Of a stretch of 13,511 nucleotides of DNA, positions 5,481 to 13,241 are shown piece after piece. The notes beneath the pieces are model-generated. The model was not told the origin of the DNA, did not search any database, and saw only the letters and a list, made by a program, of their open reading frames with translations. The number at the start of each line of letters is the position of its first letter. Within the stretch, counting starts at the first letter, position 1. The position numbers were made by a program, and so were the translations under genes. Location: NCBI GenBank assembly GCA_938039305.1, contig CALHUZ010000531.1:1-13511 (forward strand), given 5' to 3'. Source of the stretch: an uncultured Saprospiraceae bacterium. Its GTDB lineage: Bacteria > Bacteroidota > Bacteroidia > Chitinophagales > Saprospiraceae.

Positions 5481-5505
5481 ATCCAAGGCGACCATTATAC
5501 ACGTA
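5481..5505 (+). promoter_or_regulatory. Bipartite ECF-type promoter for the TPR-DUF4331 operon
   Basis: ATCCAA (5481-5486), ten bases, then ATACACGTA (5497-5505), matching the sigma promoter block for block. Transcription would begin near 5512 and leave a ~60-nt leader holding a ten-codon ORF (ATG 5523, MNSKRRRLSP, stop at 5555). No other copy of the motif was found in the window. Confidence 0.65.
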
Positions 5506-5573
5506 AGTAAAGATACAGGGGTATGAATTCTAAAAGAAGAAGGTTGTCCCCATAATTATTTACTCAACGAATA

Positions 5574-6839
5574 ATGAATATGGAATACTTACAAACACTC
5601 AGATTACAAAAGAATCTGGTATTATTTCTCGCTTTTGGCATCTTGACGATGGCTAGTTGCGAAACCAAAACGAATATGGTGGCTTCAGTCAAAGTAGCCG
5701 ATCTACTTGATCGTGGTGATCAAATACAATTGGGCAAGGAATGGGACTTCATTCAAAACTTCTATTCCAAACAGCTTATAGCACTTAGGAAAGATCCGAA
5801 AGATGTCGCAGCTAAGTTAAATTTGGCAGAACTCTTTATCAAGGAAGCACGAGTGACAGGCGAGCATGGTCACTACTACCCTGCTGCTCTTGATGTTGTA
5901 GACCAAATACTGGCCACAAAAGAATTGTCCAAAAATCAGTCATTCAAGGCTATGACCCTTAAAGCTGGAGTTCAGCTTTCTCTTCATGAATTTTCCGCAG
6001 CCTTAATAACAGCAAAAACTGCAGTTCAGGTTAATCCAAACAACGCACAGATCTATGGTGTACTTGTAGATTGCTTTGTAGAGCTTGGTGATTATGAAGC
6101 AGCTGTAGCAGCCGCAGATAAGATGATCTCCATCAAGCCTGATATCAGATCCTATTCAAGGGTATCGTATCTAAGAGAGATACATGGAGATAAAGTTGGA
6201 GCTGAAGATGCACTTACACTTGCTGTTAAAGCTGGATATCCTGGCTATGAAGAAACAGCGTGGGCTATGCAAACCCTTGGTGAGTTATATCTTCTTTATG
6301 GAGAGTATGATAAAGCAGAGATTGTTTTTCAAACCATCTTAGAAGATAGAGCTGACTATCCATTTGCCGTAGCGGCATTAGGTACAATAGCATACCAAAA
6401 GAAAGACTTCAAAAAGGCTGAAGAGATCACACAGTCAGCAATGGCTATCATACCGGAAGTTGGGTTTTACACTCAAATGGCACAGATCTATAAAGAACAA
6501 AATAGGCAGGAGGAGTTTGAAGAAATCATAGCTGAGGTATTTGTTATGCTGGAGGATGACGTTGTCCATGGTCACAATATGAATTTAGAATATGCAGATA
6601 TCTATCTGAACCTTCTTGATGATGCAGAAAAAGCGCTTTCGTACGCCCAATTAGAATATGGGAAAAGGCCTAATAACATAGATGTCAACAGAGTACTTGC
6701 TGACATATACAATGAGCAAGGAGATGTCACAAAGGCTCATATGCACTTAGCCAGTGCTTCTTCAACAAATTCTAAGCATCCAGAACTGATAGAGTTAAAG
6801 AAAGTAACAAGGTATTCAAAAGCACTCAGTTCGATCTAA
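5574..6839 (+). CDS. TPR-repeat lipoprotein
   Basis: A 421-aa envelope lipoprotein made mostly of tetratricopeptide repeats, a protein-binding scaffold. The signal peptide ends in the lipobox MASC (Cys29). Starts at ATG 5574 or ATG 5580 (third residue) both fit. TPR-like helix pairs run from about residue 60 to 400; the clearest are AALITAKTAVQVNPNNAQIY, YEAAVAAADKMISIKPD, YDKAEIVFQTILEDRADYPFA, FKKAEEITQSAMAIIPE and AEKALSYAQLEYGKRPNN. It is the first gene of a plus-strand operon followed by two DUF4331 genes (92-bp and 44-bp gaps) and is driven by a promoter motif shared with the divergent ECF sigma operon. It may organise the DUF4331 proteins at the membrane, but that is inference from position only. 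Confidence 0.85.
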   Translation: MNMEYLQTLRLQKNLVLFLAFGILTMASCETKTNMVASVKVADLLDRGDQIQLGKEWDFIQNFYSKQLIALRKDPKDVAAKLNLAELFIKEARVTGEHGHYYPAALDVVDQILATKELSKNQSFKAMTLKAGVQLSLHEFSAALITAKTAVQVNPNNAQIYGVLVDCFVELGDYEAAVAAADKMISIKPDIRSYSRVSYLREIHGDKVGAEDALTLAVKAGYPGYEETAWAMQTLGELYLLYGEYDKAEIVFQTILEDRADYPFAVAALGTIAYQKKDFKKAEEITQSAMAIIPEVGFYTQMAQIYKEQNRQEEFEEIIAEVFVMLEDDVVHGHNMNLEYADIYLNLLDDAEKALSYAQLEYGKRPNNIDVNRVLADIYNEQGDVTKAHMHLASASSTNSKHPELIELKKVTRYSKALSSI

Positions 6840-6931
6840 GCGCTGGCTTAGTCATCGGAACTATAATAAATAGGAATAAATTTTTAAACCAATTAGGGTC
6901 TGATTATAGGCACCTACAAAAAGTTAAAAGC

Positions 6932-8674
6932 ATGATTCAAATATCAACAATACTCTATCGAATGATGAGTGAAGTAAGAAAAAGTATGCTGTTCTGCATG
7001 CTTCTTCTTAGCATTACTTTGTCAGCATCGAGTCACAGAGAAGCTCCACTAATCGCAAATGATCCTCTTGCAGACAACACAGACCTCTATGCATTTAGAA
7101 GTCCAGACAATCCTAATACCATTACAATTATTGCAAATTATATACCTGCTGAATTGCCATTTGGCGGTCCGAATTATTACACATTTGGTGAAAACGTCAG
7201 ATATGAAATCCATATCGATAATGATGTGAGCACACCAGGTGATGATATCATATATCGAATGACATTTACGAAAGTGAATGAAGATCCTAGTACTTTCTTT
7301 AATATCCGTTTAGGCGCTCAGAACATAAAGGCTACTTATACTTTAGAAAGAAGCATGGATGGTGGACAAAGCTTCTCGGCTATCATAACTAATGGTACAG
7401 TTGCTCCACCCAATATCGGACCTCGATCAATAGAAAGTGGTGCTGGACTCAATAAGTCATATGCTACCTTATTCGCTGAAGCTATAACAACGGCTTCAAC
7501 TGGAGAAACTGTTTTTGCGGGCCCTTCGGATGATCCTTTCTTCGTAGACTTAGGTGGCATATTTGATCTTGGAAACGCTCCAAGACAAGGGGAGCCTAAC
7601 CGTGATGGTCTTGCGACATACAATGTACATAGTATAGCTATTCAAATTCCTATCGCTACCCTACTAAAATCAGGCACGTCAAATCAACCAGCGAATATCT
7701 TAGATCCGAATTATGTAATCGGTGTATGGGCTTCTGCAAGTAGGCCAGCTGTAAAGACTTTGAATGCTGGAAATGATGCGAGCTATTCAGGAGACTGGAT
7801 TCAGGTTTCAAGAATTGGAATGCCACTTACAAACGAGGCGGTTATACCAATAGGCGAAAAGGATGAGTGGAATAGAAGAACTCCATATAATGAGAATCCT
7901 GCTCACTTTGAGTATTTCTATAATCCTGAGCTTGCGCTATATATGGATGATGACCAGTTTGGTGGAGCCGTACCAAGCTTTGCACCATTGCGTATCCAGA
8001 AGGCATCTCTTGGCTCATTTGATTTTTCAAATGGCGGTGATGGTTTATTTAGTTTGAAAGGAGCTGACGCTTTAGCTGGAACGGCATTAGATGATGCAGT
8101 ATTTGGTACACTCTTATTACCAGCTGCTGGCAAGCCACGATCTGTGGATCTATGGCCCACTTTTCACACAGGCGTTCCTAATGTTATACCCTATCAATTA
8201 GCGACAGGTAAAGCTGGAAATCCACTTGCAGCAGGAAAGCCATTTATAAATAACTTCTTACCTAATGGAGGTGATATGTTGAGACTCAACATGGCAGTTC
8301 CAGTGACTCCAAGAAATGATCCAAACTTTAGCTCAATGGGATTGATACAAGCCGCAGCGTTAGGACTGACGGTTAGCCCGTATAATACTTCTGCAAATCT
8401 TGAATTCATTCCAAATATGGATGGATTTCCAAATGGTAGAAGATTAGAAGATGACGTAACCCGCATCGAGCTTCAGGCAGTAGGTGGAGCAGTATTAGCT
8501 GCAGTAGGTCTTTGGTATGATGACTATGATCCGAACACGGCTGAAAGTCCAGTGACTCAAGATTTACTTAATGTACTTACTTACACTACAGGTGTTGAGG
8601 AGAATGATAAGGCCTTCCAATCTACTTTCCCGTACATCGCACTACCATGGAGCGGTACTGAAGTAAGACAGTAA
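6932..8674 (+). CDS. DUF4331 exported protein (single-domain paralogue)
   Basis: A DUF4331 family protein; function of the family is unknown. The signal peptide is followed by SASSHREAPLIANDP, the typical start of mature DUF4331 proteins (His35 if numbered from ATG 6932). The N-terminus looks long; ATG 6962 or 6965 (MMSEVRKSML) gives a more standard signal peptide, and the ORF start at 6932 is uncertain. Other family hallmarks are DPFFVDLGGIFDLGNAPRQG, ALYMDDDQFGGAVP and, near the C-terminus, DGFPNGRRLEDDVTRIELQ. The protein stops just after the domain (ALPWSGTEVRQ) and has no T9SS sorting domain. The next gene repeats the whole domain with high identity and adds further domains. The two therefore look like a tandem duplication in which only the second product carries the T9SS signal. 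Confidence 0.88.
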   Translation: MIQISTILYRMMSEVRKSMLFCMLLLSITLSASSHREAPLIANDPLADNTDLYAFRSPDNPNTITIIANYIPAELPFGGPNYYTFGENVRYEIHIDNDVSTPGDDIIYRMTFTKVNEDPSTFFNIRLGAQNIKATYTLERSMDGGQSFSAIITNGTVAPPNIGPRSIESGAGLNKSYATLFAEAITTASTGETVFAGPSDDPFFVDLGGIFDLGNAPRQGEPNRDGLATYNVHSIAIQIPIATLLKSGTSNQPANILDPNYVIGVWASASRPAVKTLNAGNDASYSGDWIQVSRIGMPLTNEAVIPIGEKDEWNRRTPYNENPAHFEYFYNPELALYMDDDQFGGAVPSFAPLRIQKASLGSFDFSNGGDGLFSLKGADALAGTALDDAVFGTLLLPAAGKPRSVDLWPTFHTGVPNVIPYQLATGKAGNPLAAGKPFINNFLPNGGDMLRLNMAVPVTPRNDPNFSSMGLIQAAALGLTVSPYNTSANLEFIPNMDGFPNGRRLEDDVTRIELQAVGGAVLAAVGLWYDDYDPNTAESPVTQDLLNVLTYTTGVEENDKAFQSTFPYIALPWSGTEVRQ

Positions 8675-8718
8675 TTACTATATCTAATCCAGACAATAAG
8701 AATTTAAAAAATATATAA

Positions 8719-11700
8719 ATGAGAATAATAAATCAATTTACCAGAGTATCCATGGCGATGATCATGATGTTACTGGTATCGTTAAGTGCGACGGCCTCTA
8801 GTCACAGAGAAGCGCCGCTTATCTCAAATGATCCATTAGCAGATAATGTAGATCTATATGCTTTTAGAAGTCCAGACAATCCAGATATGGTGACTCTGAT
8901 TGCAACATACATTCCATTTCAATTACCTCACGGAGGCCCAAATTATTACACATTTGGAGAGAATGTGAGATATGAAATTCATGTAGATAATGATGCATCA
9001 GTACCAGGAGACGAGGTGACTTACAGGTTTACTTTTAAAATAGAAAATGAAGATCCTACAACATTCTTCAATATTAGATTAGGTAAGCAAAATCAAAAAG
9101 CTACTTATACTTTAGAAAGAAGTATGGATGGCGGAGCTACATTCCAGACGATTATAACTGATGGAATCGTACCACCTAACAACATAGGCCCAAGATCTAT
9201 AGAAAGTGCAGTAGGTTTAGGAACTACCTACGATGCATTATGGAATAATTCTATAATGTCTGCTTCTACGGGAGAAAGAGTATTCGCCGGTCCTTCAGAT
9301 GATCCATTCTTCGTAGACTTAGGCGGAATCTTCGATCTTGGAGATGCTCCAAGGCAAAATGGAACACCTGTTGATGGAGTTGCGTGTTATAATGTAAGCA
9401 CTATAGCTATCCAAGTACCAATATCAACATTGCGTAAAACAGGAGCTGCGGCACAGCCTGCTAATATACTTGATTCAGACTATGTGATCGGCGTATGGGC
9501 TTCGGCCAGCAGACCAGCTATCACAACCTTAAGTGCAACTGAAGATCCATCATATGGTGGAGACTGGATACAAGTATCAAGACTTGGTATGCCGCTTACA
9601 AATGAAGCAGTCATACCAGTTGGAGATAAAGATTACTGGAATAGTATCACACCATATGAAGAGATTGGAGAAACTACAATGGATAAGTACTTTTTCAATC
9701 CTGAATTAGCATTGTACATGGATGATGATCAATTTGGAGGAGCTGTTCCCGCCTTCGGTCCGTTAAGAATACAAACGGCATCACTGGGAGCATTTGATTT
9801 TACAAATGGAGCAGATGGTTTATTTAGTCTGAAAGGAAGTGATGCTGTGGCAGGAACGGCCTTAGATGATGCAGTATTTGGAACACTATTATTGCCAGGA
9901 GCAGGAATGCCAAGATCAGTCGATTTATGGCCTGCATTTCACACAGGAGTGCCTAACGTAATTCCTTATCAATTAGCAACGGGGAAGGAAGGAAATCCAC
10001 TTGCAGCAGGTAAGCCATTCGTGAATAACTTCTTACCTAATGGTGGTGACATGTTGAGGTTGAATATGGCTGTTCCAGTTACATCAAGGTCAGATGCAAA
10101 CTTTAGTTCACTTGGATTAATTCAGGCAGCGGCTATAGGTTTAACAGTATCACCTTTTAACACGAGAGCAGACTTAGAATTTATCCCTAACATGGATGGC
10201 TTCCCTAATGGTCGTCGTTTAGAGGATGATGTAACACGAATAGAACTTCAAGCAGTAAGTGGTGCAGTACTAGCAGCTATAGGGCTGTGGTATGATGATT
10301 ATGATCCAGCGTCTTCTCCAAGTCCAGTGACGCAAGGTTTATTAAATGTCTTGTCGTATACAACGGGTGTAGAAGCAAACGATAAGCCTTTTTCAAATTC
10401 TTTCCCATATGTAGCGATGCCTCATAGTGGAACTGGAGATTGTAGTGGTGCTGTTGTTCAGGATAACAACATGGTCGATGCAGGAGACACAACTGGTACT
10501 TTCTATGTTTCTTCTAATACGGAAGGATCTATAGGAGTTTATAATATCAGAGAGAACGGTTCTTTAGATATGAGTATGATACCAAGTCAAGCTACAGATG
10601 CTGACGGTATCTACTATGATCAAGCTAATGACGTGATTTACCAATTAAACAGATCTGATAATGTAATCAATGCATACAGTAATGTAAGTACTAGTCCAAC
10701 CTTGACAGCTACATCAACAAGTGACTTTAGCAATGGTCGTGAGATCGCTGTAAGTGGAAACAAACTTGTAGTTGCTCAGGATGAGACAGATTCTAATGGT
10801 GGTAATAAGTTCATCATTTATACTATCTCTCCTACATTAATAACTTTAGATAAGGTATATGATGCAGACATTAACTTATGGGGTATGCATGTTGACGGAA
10901 GCAGATTATTTGCAATCGTAGACAACTCCAGCCAGGTTGTATTATACAACGACTTCTTCACTCGTGCGGCAGGTCCAATCAGCATAACGAATCGATATAG
11001 CATCGATGGTCTTGTAAGAACGCATGGTATCACTTTTGATTCTGATTCGGGTACTATGTATTTGACAGATGTAGGAAGTGGTGCAGTAGCAGATGATGGT
11101 GCGATAGTCATCATACCTAATTTTGAAGCTGCAGTAGCAGATATGGCAGCAAGTCCAGCAGAGCAAATTAGAATAGCGGGGCCATCTACATTCTTGGGCA
11201 ACCCGGTTGACATAGCATATGATGCAGTAGCTAATCGGGTTTATGTAGCTGAGAGAGCTAATGAAGGTGGACGCGTACTTGGATTTAATGTACCAGCTAC
11301 ATCTGGAGATGTTAGTCCTAATTATAACAAGTTAGCACCCGGAGCATCTGCAATCAACTTTGCAGGAATGGCAGAAATGTTACCAATTGATCCGGGGCCA
11401 GTAGTTGCGACATTCTTCAACTCTTCTAATACTACGGGGAGCATCGGAGTCTATAATGTCAGACAAGATGGATCAGTAGATATGAGTATGATAGGAAGTC
11501 AAGCTACAGACGCGGATGGTATCTACTATGATCAAGCAAATGATGTACTATATCAGTTAAACAGAACTGCTAATGTGATCAATGCATACAGTAATGTTAG
11601 TACAAATCCAACATTGACAGCTACATCAACAAGTAATTTCAGCAATGGTCGTGAGATCGCCGTAAGTAATAATAAGCTTGTTGTGGCGCAAGATGCGAGT

Positions 11701-12900
11701 GACAGTAACAATGGTAACCAATTCGCTATCTATACAATTAGTCCTACATCTATCACTTTTGATAAGACTTATGTAGCAGATATAAATCTTTGGGGCATTC
11801 ATGCCGACGGAGGAAGATTATTTGCGATAGTAGACAACTCTAATGAAGTAGTAGTCTATAACGATTTCTTTAATCAGAACGCAGGAGCTATAACAGAGAG
11901 TGCTCGATATAGTGTTGAAGGTATCGTCAGAACACACGGTCTTACTTTTGATGCGACTTCAGGTACGATGTATCTTACAGATGTAGGAAGCGGTGCAGTT
12001 GCTGATGATGGTGCTATTGTGATCATCCCTAATTTTGCAAGTGCTGTCTCTAATAATACAGTCAGCTCAACTGAGCAAGTCAGAATAGCAGGTCCTTCTA
12101 CTCTACTTGGGAATCCAGTAGATATCGCTTACGAAGCTTCTGGCAACCGTGTATATGTTGCTGAAAGAGCAAACAACGGAGGTAGAATACTTGGATTCAA
12201 TGTTCCAACTACTTCAGGAGACAGAGCATCAGATTATAGTAAAGATGTACCAGGTGCTTCAGCAATACACACAGCAGGTCCAGCACAGGTCTTTGAAGAA
12301 GAAGATCCGGTCGTCCTTGAAGGCTGCTATGCCCCTCAAAATATCTCTATTAGAAAAAGTGGAAGTAAGAGAGTTAGAGTAACGTGGGATAGAGTTCCAG
12401 ATGCCAGAAGCTATGAGATCAGAATAGGTTTTGAAGGTTCTCCAAAGTCTTTTGTTACAATTCCGGTAAGCAGAAGAACAATCTTTATATCCGGTCCAGC
12501 GGATAGAACCATTGTATTCCAAGTAAGGGCTGTATGTTCTATAACTGAAACATCTGAATACTCAGAAATGACATCTTATACTACAGGCTCAGGATCAAGG
12601 CTTAAATCAGATCTTACAGATAAGATTACAGTTTCTGAAATTGACTTTGATAAAGAGATTGAAATTTTCCCTAATCCTTCTAATGACTTAGTAAACATAG
12701 CATATAAAACTTCTGATGCAGCAGTAAGCTTAGGAGTATACAACATGACTGGTCAATTAATGATGACACAGAAGTTAGATGCTCAGAAGGAATTGCATAC
12801 TATATCTATAGCTGATTTAGCTGATGGAGCATACATGATCATACTATCAAGTAAAGGAAATGTATTGCAGAGTGAAAAAGTAATAAGAGCTGAAAGGTAG
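8719..12900 (+). CDS. DUF4331 / double propeller-like / FN3 / T9SS-sorted protein
   Basis: A 1393-aa secreted multidomain protein. Order: signal peptide (1-26); DUF4331 (27 to ~575, starting SSHREAPLISNDP and including DGFPNGRRLEDDVTRIELQ); a short linker with Cys; two tandem ~304-aa repeats (about 594-897 and 898-1197) of beta-propeller character, with blade-like strings such as NGREIAVS-NKLVVAQD, LWG-H-DG-RLFAIVDNS, HG-TFD--SGTMYLTDVG and NPVDIAY---NRVYVAERAN; a fibronectin type III domain (~1202-1290, RVRVTWDRVPDARSYEIRIG); and a type A T9SS C-terminal sorting domain (~1312-1393, IEIFPNPSND ... GQLMMTQKLD ... ADGAYMIILSSKG). The sorting domain predicts export through the type IX system and surface attachment or release. 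It is the last gene of the operon, 44 bp after its paralogue, and is closed by a strong terminator. Confidence 0.9.
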   Translation: MRIINQFTRVSMAMIMMLLVSLSATASSHREAPLISNDPLADNVDLYAFRSPDNPDMVTLIATYIPFQLPHGGPNYYTFGENVRYEIHVDNDASVPGDEVTYRFTFKIENEDPTTFFNIRLGKQNQKATYTLERSMDGGATFQTIITDGIVPPNNIGPRSIESAVGLGTTYDALWNNSIMSASTGERVFAGPSDDPFFVDLGGIFDLGDAPRQNGTPVDGVACYNVSTIAIQVPISTLRKTGAAAQPANILDSDYVIGVWASASRPAITTLSATEDPSYGGDWIQVSRLGMPLTNEAVIPVGDKDYWNSITPYEEIGETTMDKYFFNPELALYMDDDQFGGAVPAFGPLRIQTASLGAFDFTNGADGLFSLKGSDAVAGTALDDAVFGTLLLPGAGMPRSVDLWPAFHTGVPNVIPYQLATGKEGNPLAAGKPFVNNFLPNGGDMLRLNMAVPVTSRSDANFSSLGLIQAAAIGLTVSPFNTRADLEFIPNMDGFPNGRRLEDDVTRIELQAVSGAVLAAIGLWYDDYDPASSPSPVTQGLLNVLSYTTGVEANDKPFSNSFPYVAMPHSGTGDCSGAVVQDNNMVDAGDTTGTFYVSSNTEGSIGVYNIRENGSLDMSMIPSQATDADGIYYDQANDVIYQLNRSDNVINAYSNVSTSPTLTATSTSDFSNGREIAVSGNKLVVAQDETDSNGGNKFIIYTISPTLITLDKVYDADINLWGMHVDGSRLFAIVDNSSQVVLYNDFFTRAAGPISITNRYSIDGLVRTHGITFDSDSGTMYLTDVGSGAVADDGAIVIIPNFEAAVADMAASPAEQIRIAGPSTFLGNPVDIAYDAVANRVYVAERANEGGRVLGFNVPATSGDVSPNYNKLAPGASAINFAGMAEMLPIDPGPVVATFFNSSNTTGSIGVYNVRQDGSVDMSMIGSQATDADGIYYDQANDVLYQLNRTANVINAYSNVSTNPTLTATSTSNFSNGREIAVSNNKLVVAQDASDSNNGNQFAIYTISPTSITFDKTYVADINLWGIHADGGRLFAIVDNSNEVVVYNDFFNQNAGAITESARYSVEGIVRTHGLTFDATSGTMYLTDVGSGAVADDGAIVIIPNFASAVSNNTVSSTEQVRIAGPSTLLGNPVDIAYEASGNRVYVAERANNGGRILGFNVPTTSGDRASDYSKDVPGASAIHTAGPAQVFEEEDPVVLEGCYAPQNISIRKSGSKRVRVTWDRVPDARSYEIRIGFEGSPKSFVTIPVSRRTIFISGPADRTIVFQVRAVCSITETSEYSEMTSYTTGSGSRLKSDLTDKITVSEIDFDKEIEIFPNPSNDLVNIAYKTSDAAVSLGVYNMTGQLMMTQKLDAQKELHTISIADLADGAYMIILSSKGNVLQSEKVIRAER
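10498..12309 (+). repeat. 912-bp tandem duplication inside the large gene
   Basis: Unit 1 starts at 10498 and unit 2 at 11410, 912 bp or 304 codons apart. Long stretches are near-identical in DNA (around 10567-10640 against 11479-11552), while the middle parts have diverged, especially the loop near 11125-11160 against 12037-12075. The uneven divergence suggests recent duplication or gene conversion over some blades. Confidence 0.75.
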
Positions 12901-12943
12901 TTATGACAAAGTGATTTTTAGAATTCCATAGTATTCGTTGATT

Positions 12944-12973
12944 GGAGGAAGGCGCAAGTCTTCCTCCTTTTTT
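12944..12973 (+). terminator. Strong intrinsic terminator of the DUF4331 operon
   Basis: GGAGGAAG (12944-12951), loop GCGCAAGT, CTTCCTCC (12960-12967), then TTTTTT. A perfect 8-bp stem 43 bp after the stop codon at 12900. Confidence 0.9.
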
Positions 12974-12981
12974 GTTTGGAC

Positions 12982-13012
12982 AGCCAAGAGGTTGGAAACC
13001 TTTGGCTGGAGG
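12982..13012 (+). repeat. REP-like hairpin module, copy 1
   Basis: AGCCAA-G-AGGTT-GGA-AACCT-TTGGCT is a hairpin with a single bulged G, followed by GGAGG. Near-identical modules are at 13064-13094 and 13180-13210 and a decayed one at 3667-3692. A bulged hairpin with a conserved GGAG-like foot is the usual design of REP elements moved by REP-associated tyrosine transposases (RAYT); no RAYT gene lies in the window. Confidence 0.7.
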
Positions 13013-13020
13013 TGAATATG

Positions 13021-13048
13021 GTTTGAGATTGCAAATCTCAAACAACGG
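13021..13048 (+). repeat. Perfect palindrome module
   Basis: GTTTGAGATT-GCA-AATCTCAAAC, 10-bp arms with a 3-base loop, followed by AACGG. Related copies lie at 3732-3760 and, more diverged, at 2012-2040. Confidence 0.75.
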
Positions 13049-13059
13049 GGTTACGTATT

Positions 13060-13125
13060 GTCAAGCCAAGAGGTTAGAAACCTTTGGCTGGAGGGCGTGA
13101 ACGGCTCACCGATCTTGGAATACTA
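13060..13125 (+). repeat. 66-bp direct repeat, copy A
   Basis: It consists of the REP-like hairpin (13064-13094) followed by GAACGGCTCACCGATCTTGG and AATACTA. It matches 13176-13241 at all but about five bases. One of the differences is in the hairpin loop (AGA for GGA), leaving the stem intact. Confidence 0.8.
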
Positions 13126-13130
13126 AAGAA

Positions 13131-13167
13131 CCCCTCCGCCCTTCGGGCACCTCCCCTTCCAAGGGAG
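13131..13167 (+). repeat. Double-hairpin GC-rich repeat (copy B)
   Basis: CCCCTCC, then GCCC-TTCG-GGGC, then CTCCCCTTCCAAGGGAG. It is the same element as 62-97 with compensated stem changes, sitting between the two 66-bp repeats. Confidence 0.75.
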
Positions 13168-13175
13168 AACACCTA

Positions 13176-13241
13176 GTCAAGCCAAGAGGTTGGAAACCTT
13201 TGGCTGGAGGCCACGAACGACTCACCGATCTTGGAATACTA
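13176..13241 (+). repeat. 66-bp direct repeat, copy B
   Basis: The second copy of 13060-13125. Its right end (AATACTA, ending 13241) coincides with the point where the TrkH-like reading frame on the minus strand stops resembling its family. Confidence 0.8.

Noticed and set aside
12149..12382. Plus-strand 77-aa out-of-frame ORF inside the large gene
   Set aside because: Shadow of the 1393-aa gene, which has clear domains in the main frame throughout this stretch.
12839..13045. Minus-strand 68-aa ORF downstream of the DUF4331 operon
   Set aside because: It runs through the terminator, a repeat hairpin (reading PPAKGFQPLG) and the end of the DUF4331 gene; no protein character of its own.
12982..13241. 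Possible CRISPR array (three similar ~31-bp units)
   Set aside because: Spacing is irregular (82 and 116 bp between starts), the intervening DNA is itself repeated elements, and no cas genes are present.
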